Assembly (NCBI RefSeq): GCF_022385335.1
Contig: NZ_CP092431.1
Span: 6,820,001 to 6,884,000 of the forward strand
Direction of reading: 5' to 3'
DNA from: Streptomyces deccanensis
GTDB taxonomy: Bacteria; Actinomycetota; Actinomycetes; Streptomycetales; Streptomycetaceae
Length of the DNA stretch: 64,000 nt
In this document: positions 7,032 to 16,110 of the stretch, one piece after another
Numbering within the stretch: the stretch's first letter is position 1
Layout of the letters: every line of letters starts with the position of its first letter
The notes under the pieces: model-generated
Database searches by the model: none
What the model saw: only the letters and a program-made list of their open reading frames with translations
Told to the model about the DNA's origin: nothing
Translations under genes and position numbers: made by a program

Positions 7032-8387
7032 CTACGCCTCCGCGGCCGACTCGCCCTCCTCCTCTTCGTACAGGAAACCCGGTAGCCACTCCTCCAGCTC
7101 GTCGCGCATACGGACCGTCGCGCCGAGTTGGCACAGGACGCCGATGGTGCTCAGGGTCACCCGGTGGATGAGGAGGTAGGACGGGGGCAGGTTGAGCTGC
7201 TTGCCCAACTGGTGGGCGGGGGAACGCGGGTCGGCGATCCTGGCGGCCTGGCTGCGCATCCAACCGCGGGCGAAGGTGAACTCGTCCGCCCGGACCGGCT
7301 CGATGATGGGGTGCAGGTAGTCGAGGACGGCGTCCGGGTCCAGGTCTATCGACTCCTTCACGAAACCCTCCGTACGAAGCATTTCGTAGACCGCCTCGGC
7401 CTCGCCCTCGATGGTCAGCCGCAGGGCCTCGCCGATCGGGGTCGGCAGGCCGCCCGGCAGTCGGTCCACCGTGCCGAAGTCGAGGACGCCGAGGCGCCAA
7501 CCGCTCTTCTCGTCGGGCAGGAGGCGGAAGTTCCCCGGATGCGGGTCGGCGTGCAGGAGGCCGGTGCGGGCCGGACCCGAGAACAGGAACCGGGTCAGCA
7601 GCTGGCCCGCCCGGTCGCGCTGCTCCTGTGAGCCGTCGGTGATCACCTCGGAGAGAGGGGTGCCCTCCATCCACTCGGTCACCAGCACCTGCTCGCACTG
7701 GTGCACCACGGCCGGGACCACCACGTCCGGGTCGCCCGCGAACTCCTCCGCGTGCGCCTGCTGGGCCTGAGCCTCCAGCCCGTAGTCGAGCTCCTCGGAG
7801 ACACGGTCCCGCAGCTCCGCGATGAGCGGCTTGATGTCCATCCCCGGGATCAGCGGGCCCAACAGACGGGCGAACCGGCTGAGTTGACCGAGGTCGGAGA
7901 GGAGGGCCTCGCCCGCCCCCGGATACTGCACCTTGACCGCGACCTCTCGGCCGTCGTGCCACACCGCCCGGTGCACCTGGCCGATCGAGGCAGCAGCCGC
8001 CGGCTTGTCCTCGAACTCGAGGAACAGCTCCTGCCAGTCCGCTCCGATGCGCTCCTCCAGCACGGCGTGCACCGTGCGCGTCGGCATCGGGGGTGCCGCG
8101 TCCTGGAGCTTCGTCAGAGCCGCGCGGTAGGGGCCCGCGACCTCCTCGGGAAGCGCCGACTCGAAGACGGACAGGGCTTGCCCGAACTTCATCGCGCCAC
8201 CCTTCAGCTCGCCCAGGACCTTGAACAGCTGCTCCGCCGTGCGCTGCTGGAGTTCACGGCCCACGAGCTCCGCCGATTCGCCGACGATCCGCTTGCCGAG
8301 TCCCCAGGTGGCCCGGCCTGCGATGCCGAGCGGAAGCGCGGCGAGCTTGGCGGTCCGGGTGACCGCCTTCCGGGGAAGATCAGACAT
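7032..8387 (-). CDS. ABC1/UbiB-family atypical protein kinase-like ATPase
   Basis: This 451-residue member of the ABC1/ADCK/UbiB family has the family-specific KxGQ-type motif (GGAMKFGQALS, near residue 62), the Ala-rich nucleotide loop AAAASIGQVHRA near 126 and VAVKVQYPG with the conserved Lys. The catalytic-loop equivalent is LLHADPHPGNF near 290 and the metal-binding DFG is in VLDFGTVDRL. Members act in lipid-quinone metabolism as ATPases rather than true protein kinases. The start at 8387 follows GGAGG. It overlaps the end of the E1-like gene by 8 nt, so they form an operon. In mycobacteria the homologue next to whiB7 (Rv3197) has been linked to macrolide resistance, but that role cannot be inferred here. 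Confidence 0.9.
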   Translation of the reverse strand: MSDLPRKAVTRTAKLAALPLGIAGRATWGLGKRIVGESAELVGRELQQRTAEQLFKVLGELKGGAMKFGQALSVFESALPEEVAGPYRAALTKLQDAAPPMPTRTVHAVLEERIGADWQELFLEFEDKPAAAASIGQVHRAVWHDGREVAVKVQYPGAGEALLSDLGQLSRFARLLGPLIPGMDIKPLIAELRDRVSEELDYGLEAQAQQAHAEEFAGDPDVVVPAVVHQCEQVLVTEWMEGTPLSEVITDGSQEQRDRAGQLLTRFLFSGPARTGLLHADPHPGNFRLLPDEKSGWRLGVLDFGTVDRLPGGLPTPIGEALRLTIEGEAEAVYEMLRTEGFVKESIDLDPDAVLDYLHPIIEPVRADEFTFARGWMRSQAARIADPRSPAHQLGKQLNLPPSYLLIHRVTLSTIGVLCQLGATVRMRDELEEWLPGFLYEEEEGESAAEA

Positions 8388-9645
8388 GCGCCCTCCAACT
8401 CTCAGCAGGCCGTGCCGCGTGTGCCTTGCGGGACAACCTCGTTGACCGCTGATGCCCCGCCATTGTCTCGTGCGCCTCCCCCTCCTTTGGGGTGTGTTCC
8501 CCGTTACCTTTCCCGGCGGCCCCTTTTTCAGCGGCCAAGCAGGAACACGCAGGGTGGGGCCACACCGGACGCGAGTGCCAGTCGAGCCCCGGTACCGAGA
8601 CCTCCCAGCGGGCGCCCGCGCTGGACGGCGTCCGCCCGTCGAGGAAGGCGAGCGCGTGCGCCGCGGCCAGTCCGGCGACGGTCGTGGCCAGGGCCAGGTC
8701 GCACGCCTCCACCTGGTGCGGGCGTCCGGACCTCCACTGTGCGACCAGCCGGGGCCACGTCTCGTCGCGGTCGGTACGGCTCTGTTCCAGGCAGCCCGCG
8801 CAACCCGTCTCACCCGGCAGGACCAGAGGGCCGACCACGCCCGTCCCCTCGACCACGCCCGCATAGAGGTGGGGCGTGCCCGAAGCGATGAGCGGCTCGG
8901 CGGCCAGAGGCCGTGGAGCGTGGACGTCGGCCCCGTCGCGAGAGGCGAGGATCACCAGCGAGAAGCCGGCCTCCTCGCGGAGACGGTCCACCGACAGATC
9001 CCCGGGCGGAGCCGCCGGTGGCCGGGAGCCGCGGCGACGTCGGGGCGGGCGATCGGGTGCCGCGTGGCGAGCCGCACGCCGGGCCGCCGAGTCCCTGCGC
9101 TCACCGATCGCTTCGGCCGGCAGCCCACCCGGCGCCACGTCGCCCGGCGCGACCCGGCCGACATCGCGGACGTCGACCTCGCCGACCCCTGCGCCCGACA
9201 ACAGGGACGCGAGCACCGACCCCACGCGCCCCGCGCCGCGCACCTGCACTCTCAGTGACCGGCGCGCGGCCAGACGACTCATGGCGTCCCCGGGCTCGGG
9301 GGCGATCAGTGAGAGCGTGGCGGCGTCGGGACGCAGCCGGTCCAGGACCGCCGATTTGGCGCGCAGCTCGTCGGCGGCCGGACCGCCGCCCGTGGCGTCG
9401 TCCAGCAGGCCGGACCGGGACAGACGGTCCACCAGCCCGTCCACATGACCGTCCGGCAGGCCCATCCGGCGCCCCTCCTCGCGCAGGAGCGGCAACCCGC
9501 GCGTGCCGTCGAGCAGGGCGAGAAAACTGCCTGTCGCCATGTCCATCGGGCCCAGCACCATGGCGTGCGCCGGTGCCAGACCGAACTGCACGGTGTTGAG
9601 ATCCCGCCAGCCGCGCCGTAGCGCGGGCTTCACCATCGGATGCAT
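8380..9645 (-). CDS. E1/ThiF-like adenylyltransferase-fold protein
   Basis: This 421-residue protein carries a nucleotide-binding Rossmann segment of the E1/ThiF type, with GAGRVGSVLASLL around residue 138 followed by an acidic strand end (VDVRD). Paired cysteines CAGC (about 300) and CSC near the C-terminus look like the structural zinc site of E1-like enzymes. The N-terminal 100 residues resemble the winged-helix region seen in RiPP-associated E1-like proteins, although no precursor or cyclodehydratase partner is nearby. ATG 9645 is preceded by a G-rich GGGGGG Shine-Dalgarno. The gene overlaps the ABC1 gene, implying joint action. The catalytic cysteine of true E1 enzymes is not evident, so its activity is uncertain. 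Confidence 0.75.
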   Translation of the reverse strand: MHPMVKPALRRGWRDLNTVQFGLAPAHAMVLGPMDMATGSFLALLDGTRGLPLLREEGRRMGLPDGHVDGLVDRLSRSGLLDDATGGGPAADELRAKSAVLDRLRPDAATLSLIAPEPGDAMSRLAARRSLRVQVRGAGRVGSVLASLLSGAGVGEVDVRDVGRVAPGDVAPGGLPAEAIGERRDSAARRAARHAAPDRPPRRRRGSRPPAAPPGDLSVDRLREEAGFSLVILASRDGADVHAPRPLAAEPLIASGTPHLYAGVVEGTGVVGPLVLPGETGCAGCLEQSRTDRDETWPRLVAQWRSGRPHQVEACDLALATTVAGLAAAHALAFLDGRTPSSAGARWEVSVPGLDWHSRPVWPHPACSCLAAEKGAAGKGNGEHTPKEGEAHETMAGHQRSTRLSRKAHAARPAESWRAHV

Positions 9646-9863
9646 GCTCGGCCCCCCGTAGCCAGAGATCGGTCTCGTCCGCCGACGGTGCGAGTGCCTG
9701 GTCCGCCGACGAGTGCCAGCATGCACGGACAGCGACGAACTCTGTCGAGAGTTGTCCACAGGCGGCGGCATTCGTCGTACAAATCAGGCGCTCGGAGTGC
9801 GGATCGATATCGAACCGTCCCGGAGGCGGGACTTCCCCCGTGTGCAGCGGGTAACGTCGGGGC

Positions 9864-10460
9864 GTGCCCGCCGACCCACTGCACCGCGCCGCAAAGCCAC
9901 CGCGCAGCACGACGAGCCAGCCGCCGAGCGGCTCGGGGGCGAGCGCGATCGAGGTCCGCAGGAGCGCGCGACGGCGCAGAACGGTCTCCGCGTACCGCGA
10001 GGGCGATCGCACCGTCGTGCTCATTCCCGCTCGGATGTCCGAGGCGGAGGAGCAGCGCTGGGTGACCGTCATGCTCGACAAGCTGGCCGCGCAGGAGAGC
10101 AAACGCCGCCTCGGCGACACCGAGCTGGCAGAGCGGGCCGCCCGGCTCTCGGACCAGTACTTCGGTGGTCGCGCCCGGCCCACCTCCGTGCGCTGGGTCA
10201 CCAATCAGAACACCCGCTGGGGCTCGTGCACCCCGGCCGAGGGCAGCATCCGCCTCTCGCACCGGCTGCAGGGCATGCCCGAGTACGTCGTCGACTACGT
10301 CCTCCTCCACGAACTCGCACACCTGCTCGTACCCGGTCACGGTCCCCGCTTCTGGCAGCTGCTGGACGCCTATCCGCGCACCGAGCGTGCTCGCGGCTAC
10401 CTCGAAGGGGTGGTCGCCGCCGACCGGCTGCCCCACCTGCCCATCGCGCGGGACGAGTGA
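9864..10460 (+). CDS. YgjP/DUF45-type zinc metallopeptidase
   Basis: This 198-residue protein of the YgjP-like (M48-related, DUF45) family has a zinc motif HELAHLLVPGHG near residue 150, providing HExxH plus a third His. The conserved NQNTRWGSC lies upstream of it. It has no signal peptide or membrane segment, so it is cytoplasmic. GTG 9864 follows a -10-like TAACGT (9852-9857) by 6 nt, consistent with a leaderless transcript. The physiological substrate of this family is unknown. It is divergent from the E1-like/ABC1 operon. Confidence 0.85.
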   Translation: MPADPLHRAAKPPRSTTSQPPSGSGASAIEVRRSARRRRTVSAYREGDRTVVLIPARMSEAEEQRWVTVMLDKLAAQESKRRLGDTELAERAARLSDQYFGGRARPTSVRWVTNQNTRWGSCTPAEGSIRLSHRLQGMPEYVVDYVLLHELAHLLVPGHGPRFWQLLDAYPRTERARGYLEGVVAADRLPHLPIARDE

Positions 10461-10713
10461 CACCTCGCGTGGCCGGTCGCCGGGAAACGGCCCGCGACCT
10501 GCGACCGGAAGGCGCCGCCCGGCCGGTGCCCCGGGCGTGAGTGCCGAGAAACGGGCGCTTCACGCGCGCGTGTGCGTTTGTGGGAACGGTGACCGAAGTC
10601 GCGCTTTTGTACCGTCTCTGTACCAGCCTCGTACGCCTCAGGACTTTGCGGTTAGCCTGGCGCGACGCACTCGCAGGCGCACGCACTTTCGGGATGGGGG
10701 ACGGTCGTTACGC

Positions 10714-12321
10714 ATGGCCAGGGAATTCCAACGCGGCCACAAGGCCAAGATCAGTGACCTCACCGCGGGTACGGATCTGTACGTAGGCGTACAGATCTCC
10801 GGCCCCGGGCTGACCTTCGACATCAGTTGCTTCGGACTGGACGCCGACGAACGGCTCTCGGACGACCGCTACTTCGTCTTCTTCAACCAGCCGAAGACCC
10901 CCGAGGAGTCGATCCAGCTCCTGGGCGCCCAGTCGGGTGACACCGAGTCCTTCCGCGTCACCCTCGACAAGATCCCGCCGCAGATCCAGAAGCTGTCCTT
11001 CACGGCGACGATCGACGGCAACGGGCAGATGTCGCAGATCGCCCCCGGTTACGTCCGTATCGTCGCGGGCGGCGAGGAGGTGGCCAGGTATCCGTTCGAC
11101 GGCTCGGAGTTCTCCACCGAGCGCGCCGTGATGCTGGGCGACTTCTACCTGAAGGACGTATGGCGGTTCGCGGCCGTCGGACAGGGCTTCGACGGAGGCC
11201 TCGACGCGCTGCTGAAGAACTTCGGCGGCGAGGTCGCCGAGGAGCAGCCGGCGGCCCCGCAGCAGCCGCAGGCCGACGCCGCGCCCGGCTTCGCCCCGCC
11301 CGCGTTCGGGGCCCCCGCGGCTCCCGCCGCCCCGGCGCCCGCTCAGCCGTTCGCGCCCCCGGCGCCCTCGCCCTCCGTGCACGCCGCTCCCACGATCGCC
11401 GCGCCCCTGAACACGCCGCCCGGCGGCACCGTGCCGCCCCCGGCCGCCCCCGCACCTCAGGGCGGGCCCTTCACCCCGCCCGGCGCTCCGCCGCAGGGCG
11501 GACCCTTCACTCCTCCCGGTGCCCCGCCGCAGGGCGGTCCCTTCACCCCTCCGGGTGCGGCTCCGCAAGGCGGCCCGTTCACGCCTCCGGGCGCCCCCGG
11601 TGCCTTCCCCGGCCAGGCGCAGCCCTTCGGCGGCGGCACACAGCTCGCGCCGGTGCCGCCGGAGGCAGGGCTGCGGGTCGTCCTGACGAAGTACTCCGAG
11701 GCCCCCGTCGGGGACCGCTGGACCGAGCAGAACCCGCAGATGGTGCGGGCGACGCTCACCAAGGGCGCCAACATCCTCGCCAAGCAGGGCAGCATGGTCG
11801 CCTACCAGGGCGACATCGACTTCGCCCACAAGGGTTCCGGACTGCTCGGCAAGTTGACGGGCCAGCTCACCGGCCAGGGCATGGCCCTGATGCGGTGTTC
11901 CGGAGACGGTGAGGTGTTCCTCGCCGACGAGGGCAGCCGTCTCTTCGTCATCCGTCTGGAGAACGAGCAGCTCTACACCAGCGCACGCGGCGTCCTCGCC
12001 TTCGACGAGTCCCTGGACACCGAGATCCGCCGTATCGAGGGCGCCGGCCTGCCCGGTGGCGGCCTGTTCAGCATGCTCTTCTCCGGTACGGGAGCGGTCG
12101 TCGTCAAGACGCGCGGGGTTCCCGTCGTGCTGCCCGTCGGCCCGGCCACCTACGTCGACGGCAACGCCGTCATCGCCTGGTCCGCCGGCGCACAGGCCGT
12201 CACCACGACCTCGCTCAGGCTGCGCCGCTCCGGATACGCCCGGCAGACCCAGGAGGCCATCAACCTCCAGTTCCGCGGCGCCCCCGGCAACTTCGTCGTC
12301 GTCCAGCCCTTCGAGGTGTGA
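10714..12321 (+). CDS. TerD-AIM24 fusion protein
   Basis: This is a 535-residue two-domain protein. Residues 1-165 form a TerD domain (tellurite/stress family, calcium binding), with DLYVGVQISGPGLTFDISCF and acidic DLDADERLSDDRY-like loops. Residues 170-310 are a Pro/Ala/Gly-rich linker with four tandem PFTPPGA repeats. Residues about 320-535 are an AIM24 domain (TRAP-like beta-barrel fold). The ATG at 10714 is the first start before the TerD motif; a longer frame upstream has no TerD-like sequence and weak coding signs. It heads a row of three AIM24 genes with gaps of 8 and 27 bp, so the three are co-transcribed. TerD proteins act in stress and membrane-linked complexes; the joint role with AIM24 is unknown. 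Confidence 0.88.
   Translation: MAREFQRGHKAKISDLTAGTDLYVGVQISGPGLTFDISCFGLDADERLSDDRYFVFFNQPKTPEESIQLLGAQSGDTESFRVTLDKIPPQIQKLSFTATIDGNGQMSQIAPGYVRIVAGGEEVARYPFDGSEFSTERAVMLGDFYLKDVWRFAAVGQGFDGGLDALLKNFGGEVAEEQPAAPQQPQADAAPGFAPPAFGAPAAPAAPAPAQPFAPPAPSPSVHAAPTIAAPLNTPPGGTVPPPAAPAPQGGPFTPPGAPPQGGPFTPPGAPPQGGPFTPPGAAPQGGPFTPPGAPGAFPGQAQPFGGGTQLAPVPPEAGLRVVLTKYSEAPVGDRWTEQNPQMVRATLTKGANILAKQGSMVAYQGDIDFAHKGSGLLGKLTGQLTGQGMALMRCSGDGEVFLADEGSRLFVIRLENEQLYTSARGVLAFDESLDTEIRRIEGAGLPGGGLFSMLFSGTGAVVVKTRGVPVVLPVGPATYVDGNAVIAWSAGAQAVTTTSLRLRRSGYARQTQEAINLQFRGAPGNFVVVQPFEV
11457..11600 (+). repeat. tandem QGGPFTPPGA repeats in the TerD-AIM24 linker
   Basis: Four consecutive copies of a 36-bp unit encode QGGPFTPPGA plus PP/AP. 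Copies differ mostly at third positions, so they are kept as protein rather than as recent DNA duplication. They form a flexible, proline-rich spacer. Confidence 0.8.
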
Positions 12322-12329
12322 GGCAGAGC

Positions 12330-13007
12330 ATGGACCTCCAGACACTCAACGCGCACCGCTCCGCCTCCACCGGCGTCCGTATGAGCGTGCACAGCTCCAA
12401 GACGCTCAAGGTCACCATGGTCACCGGCCAGGACCTCCTGGCCAAGGCCGGCTCGATGATCGCGTACGACGGCTACGTACAGTTCGACGGCCCGCCCGCC
12501 ACGCTGCGGCGCAGCGCGGAGGAGATGGTCACCGGAGAGGGCGGCAAGCTGATGCTCTGCCGGGGCGACGGGGACCTGTACCTCGCCGACTACGGCGGCG
12601 ACGTCCTCATCCTCCACCTGAACAACGAGGCGCTGTCGGTCAACGGCCCGACCCTGCTGGCCTGCGACGCCTCCCTCCAGCTCTCCATCGAGCCGGTCAA
12701 GGGCCTCGCCAAGCTCTCCGGCTCCGGCCTCACCAACCTCGTGATCCGGGGCACCGGATGGGTCGCCCTGGTCAGCCGGGGCGTGCCGATCTCCCTCGAC
12801 TGCGCCGAACGGGAGACCTACGTCGACCCGGACGCGCTGATCGCCTGGACCGACGGCCTCGACATGAAAGCCCGTCGCACCATCAAGGCCGGCGCGCTCA
12901 TCGGCCGGGGCAGCGGCGAGGCCTTCCAGATCGGGTTCAAGGGGCAGGGCTTCGTGGTCGTCCAGCCCAGCGAGGACACCGGCGACCGTTTCAAGATCCG
13001 TGGCTGA
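12330..13007 (+). CDS. AIM24-family protein, second copy
   Basis: This 225-residue stand-alone AIM24 domain protein has the family sequences KVTMVTGQDLLAKAGSMIAY, LMLCRGDGDLYLADYG and the late GQGFVVVQPSE. They mirror the C-terminal half of the preceding TerD fusion, so the two are paralogues. No signal peptide or membrane segment is seen. GAGG lies 8 nt before ATG 12330. AIM24 in yeast mitochondria supports inner-membrane organisation; the bacterial role is not known. It is in an operon with its two neighbours. Confidence 0.85.
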   Translation: MDLQTLNAHRSASTGVRMSVHSSKTLKVTMVTGQDLLAKAGSMIAYDGYVQFDGPPATLRRSAEEMVTGEGGKLMLCRGDGDLYLADYGGDVLILHLNNEALSVNGPTLLACDASLQLSIEPVKGLAKLSGSGLTNLVIRGTGWVALVSRGVPISLDCAERETYVDPDALIAWTDGLDMKARRTIKAGALIGRGSGEAFQIGFKGQGFVVVQPSEDTGDRFKIRG

Positions 13008-13034
13008 CCGGGGCTGAGGGGAGAACACCACATC

Positions 13035-13787
13035 ATGCACAGCACACTCTTCGCGCACATCCCGGTGAACCACACCGAGCGCTACACACTGCAGAACCCG
13101 CAGCTGCTCAAGACAGACGTCACCATGGGCAGCAGCCCCGTCCTGGCCCGTCAGGGCGCCATGGTCGCCTTCGAGGGGCAGATCGAGTTCGACAGCCAGT
13201 ACCGCAACCGCAGCTGGCGCAACGCCGAGCGGATGACCGGTGAGCGGCTCGAACTCATGCGCTGCAAGGGCAACGGGATCGTGTATCTCGCCAACTTCGC
13301 GCAGTACCTGCACATCATGGAGGTCGGCAGGGGCATCACCGTCGACTCCTCCGCCGTCCTCGCCTTCGACGGCTCGCTGAACGTCGGCATCGTCGCCGTG
13401 GACAGCGCCGTCGAGGTGGCCTCGGCGGGGGCGTACAACCTGGAGCTGTCCGGTGGCGGCAAGGTCGTCCTGATGACCTCGGGTGAGCCGCTCGCCCTGG
13501 AGGTGACGCCCGAGAAGAACATCTGTGTCGACTCGGACGCCGTCATCGCCTGGTCGACCTCGCTGCGTACACAGCTCCAGGCGCCGACCTCCACGTCCGC
13601 TGTGTGGCGCCGCAGGGGATCGACCGGCGAGGGCTGGGAGATGCACTTCGGTGGCCAGGGGCATGTTCTGGTGCAGCCGAGCGAGCTGCTTCCGCCGCAG
13701 CACCTGCGTACGTCCGGGGTGCTCGGACAGTTCGGCATGGGCGCGGGCGGACTGAGCGGGAACTCCCTCGGGGGCAGCCGCAACTGA
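13035..13787 (+). CDS. AIM24-family protein, third copy
   Basis: This 250-residue protein is the third AIM24 domain in a row. Conserved stretches include PVLARQGAMVAFEGQIEF near residue 37, ELMRCKGNGIVYLANF near 74 and the terminal GQGHVLVQPSE. A short Gly/Ser-rich tail follows (GMGAGGLSGNSLGG). It begins 27 bp after the second copy with a GGGGAG ribosome site. The three paralogues differ enough to suggest different partners or a hetero-oligomer. An imperfect hairpin follows. Confidence 0.85.
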   Translation: MHSTLFAHIPVNHTERYTLQNPQLLKTDVTMGSSPVLARQGAMVAFEGQIEFDSQYRNRSWRNAERMTGERLELMRCKGNGIVYLANFAQYLHIMEVGRGITVDSSAVLAFDGSLNVGIVAVDSAVEVASAGAYNLELSGGGKVVLMTSGEPLALEVTPEKNICVDSDAVIAWSTSLRTQLQAPTSTSAVWRRRGSTGEGWEMHFGGQGHVLVQPSELLPPQHLRTSGVLGQFGMGAGGLSGNSLGGSRN

Positions 13788-13844
13788 TCACGGGTTCCCG
13801 ATGAGCGAGCGGTGACCTGTGCTCATCGGTGAGTGGGCCCATAT

Positions 13845-13878
13845 GTAAGGGGCGTTCCGCCTTGCGGACGCCCCTTAC
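13845..13878. terminator. hairpin between AIM24 and NUDIX genes
   Basis: An 11-bp perfect stem (13845-13855 with 13868-13878) lies between convergent genes and can terminate both strands. It has no U-tract on either side. Confidence 0.65.
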
Positions 13879-13962
13879 CGCGTTCGTGCCCCCGGCGGGG
13901 GCATGCCCACCGCCCGGCGGTCTCATGCCGACGGGCCGCCCACGCCATGCGAAAGAGCGAGG

Positions 13963-14478
13963 TCAGAGCCGCGCCCGGGTGGCCTCCAGCAGGCGCACGA
14001 CCGACTCGTCGGCCACGGTCGGCACCTCGTCGTAGGCGAACCAGCGCAGGTCGAGGGACTCGTCGCTGATCGCTTCCACCGCGTCGGCCGGGGCGAGGGC
14101 CGCGTACTGGACGTCCAGGTGCCAGGCGCACGGGGTGTGGTGGCGGTCGAGGCGGACCGGGCCGCCCGGCAGGAGCGACAGGCCCGCGATGCCGGACTCC
14201 TCCGTGGCCTCACGCAGCGCGGAGTCCGCGAGGGTGCTGTCCCCGGGCTCGCAGTGGCCGCCCATCTGCAGCCACATGCGCAACTTCCTGTGGAGGGTGA
14301 GCAGCACCCGGCCACGCTCGGGGTCGATCACGAGGCCGCTCGCCGTGATGTGCCCGGCGCCGCACGCCTTCCACATGCCGTCCGGGTGGGCCGCGAGATG
14401 CTCGAGGTACGCCTGGCGCAGCTCGGCCTGGTCCTCGTAGCTCTTCAGTACGAGGACCGCGTCGTCGTGCAGGCTCAC
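13963..14478 (-). CDS. NUDIX hydrolase
   Basis: This 171-residue protein has a central Nudix box: GGHCEPGDSTLADSALREAT followed by EESG, keeping the G-x5-E...REx2EE pattern. Its substrate cannot be read from the sequence. The GTG start at 14478 overlaps the stop of the upstream zincin-like gene by 4 nt (GTGA), so the two are translationally coupled. Candidates include a nucleotide-sugar or (deoxy)nucleotide pyrophosphatase. Confidence 0.85.
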   Translation of the reverse strand: MSLHDDAVLVLKSYEDQAELRQAYLEHLAAHPDGMWKACGAGHITASGLVIDPERGRVLLTLHRKLRMWLQMGGHCEPGDSTLADSALREATEESGIAGLSLLPGGPVRLDRHHTPCAWHLDVQYAALAPADAVEAISDESLDLRWFAYDEVPTVADESVVRLLEATRARL

Positions 14479-15920
14479 TCGGTGTCGTCGTCCTTCTTGT
14501 CCAGGTCGGGCTTGTCCAGGTCCGGCTTCTTGAGGTCCGGCTTCTCGGTGGATCCGCCCGCGGCCTCGCCGAGCATCTTGTCCAGCTCGGAGAAGTCCAG
14601 CTGCTCGCGGTGGACGAAGCCGTCCGGGTCGTCCAGGTCGGAGGCGGTGGGCAGCATGTCGGGGTGGGCCCACAGGGCGTCGCGGCCGTCGACCCCGCGT
14701 GCGTCCGTGAGGGACGCCCACAGGCGGGAGGCGTCGCGCAGACGGCGGGGGCGCAGTTCCAGACCGATCAGCGTGGCGAAGGTCTGCTCGGCCGGGCCGC
14801 CGGTGGCACGGCGGCGGCGCAGGGTCTCCCGGAGGGCGTCCGCCGACGACAGGCGCGGCTTCGCGGCCGCGTGCACCACCGCGTCCACCCAGCCCTCCAC
14901 CAGCGCCAGAGCGGTCTCCAGCCGGGCCAGGGCAGCCTTCTGCGCCGGGGTGTCCTCCGGCTGGAACATGCCCTGCTGGAGCGCCTGCTGCAGTTCCTCG
15001 GGGTTCTGCGGGTCGAACTGGCCGACCACGTCCTCCAGCTTGGCCGTGTCGACCTTGATCCCGCGCGCGTAGCCCTCGACAGCGCCGAACAGGTGCGAGC
15101 GCAGCCACGGCACATGCGCGAAGAGGCGCTGGTGGGCGGCCTCGCGCAAGGCCAGGTAGAGCCGCACCTCGTCCTTGCCGACGCCGAGGTCCTTGCCGAA
15201 CGCGTCCACGTTCAGCGGCAGCAGCGCGGCCTTGCCGGCCGGTCCGAGCGGCAGGCCGACGTCGGTGGATCCGACGACCTCGCCCGCGAGCACGCCCACG
15301 GCCTGCCCGATCTGCTGACCGAACATGGCGCCGCCCATCGACTTCATCATGCCGATCAGCGGGCCGGCCATGGCCTGCATCTCCTCCGGCAGGATGTCGC
15401 CCATGGCGCCGCCGACCCGCTCGGCCACCGGATCGACCAGTTCCTTCCAGGCGGGCAGGGTGGCCTCCACCCACTCCGCGCGGCTCCACGCCACGGCGGA
15501 GCCCGCGCCGGACGGCAGGGACGTCGCGTCGTCCAGCCACAGGTCGGCCAGGCGGACGGCCTCCTGGACGGCGGTGCGCTCGGCGGGGCCGACGCTCTCG
15601 TCCTTCGTGCCGTCGGCGGTCCCCTGGGCGACCGTCTGGCGGGCGATCTGCTTGGCCATGTCCCAGTTCACTGGGCCGCCCTCGTACGAGAGCATCTGGC
15701 CCAGCTGCTGGAAGGCGGCGCCCAGGTCGGTGGGGTTCATGGAACCGAACATCGCGGCGAACGGATTGTCGCCGCCGGGGCCCCCGGCCCCGGGGAACCC
15801 GAAACCGAACGGGTTGGCCGGGCCCTGACCACCACCGCTCTGCTGGTCCTTCTTCTTGCCCTCGTCGCCGTCGTCCGGCTCCTCCGGCGGAAGGCCGAAT
15901 CCGAATGGGGTGTCACTCAC
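14475..15920 (-). CDS. zincin-like protein (DUF2342, zinc-dependent metalloprotease family)
   Basis: This 481-residue actinobacterial protein begins with a Gly/Pro-rich disordered segment (PFGFGLPPEEPDDGDEG) and then an all-alpha domain with repeated Met-rich helices (GGAMGDILPEEMQAMAG). The family's zincin-like motif appears as LREAAHQRLFAHVPWL near residue 240, where HxxxH-like spacing replaces a classical HExxH, so proteolytic activity is doubtful. The last 25 residues are a degenerate KPDLDKPDL repeat of alternating charge. The GTG at 15920 has GAGGAA upstream. It is coupled to the NUDIX gene. The mycobacterial equivalent lies in the same whiB7-proximal block. Function unknown. Confidence 0.8.
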   Translation of the reverse strand: MSDTPFGFGLPPEEPDDGDEGKKKDQQSGGGQGPANPFGFGFPGAGGPGGDNPFAAMFGSMNPTDLGAAFQQLGQMLSYEGGPVNWDMAKQIARQTVAQGTADGTKDESVGPAERTAVQEAVRLADLWLDDATSLPSGAGSAVAWSRAEWVEATLPAWKELVDPVAERVGGAMGDILPEEMQAMAGPLIGMMKSMGGAMFGQQIGQAVGVLAGEVVGSTDVGLPLGPAGKAALLPLNVDAFGKDLGVGKDEVRLYLALREAAHQRLFAHVPWLRSHLFGAVEGYARGIKVDTAKLEDVVGQFDPQNPEELQQALQQGMFQPEDTPAQKAALARLETALALVEGWVDAVVHAAAKPRLSSADALRETLRRRRATGGPAEQTFATLIGLELRPRRLRDASRLWASLTDARGVDGRDALWAHPDMLPTASDLDDPDGFVHREQLDFSELDKMLGEAAGGSTEKPDLKKPDLDKPDLDKKDDDTE

Positions 15921-16110
15921 GGGATTCCTCGGCTGATAGGGCCATCGGTTTTCTCCGACGGCACGGCTGCCCGAACACCACCCAGCGTAGACACCACGGC
16001 GGGTTAAGGCCTCGGTGCTCCGCCGACCGAAGGCCTGCGGCAGGATGGATGCCACCTGGTACGTACGCGTCACCCGCGTTCGTACTGAAGACAACCGCTG
16101 GAGACGCCCG

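Noticed and set aside
10165..10713. Long N-terminal extension of the TerD-AIM24 frame
   Set aside because: The extension overlaps the YgjP-like gene in another frame and has shadow composition; the TerD domain starts right after ATG 10714.
11457..11600. Regular 36-bp repeats as a possible CRISPR array
   Set aside because: The units are contiguous without spacers, in frame, and encode a proline-rich linker within TerD-AIM24.
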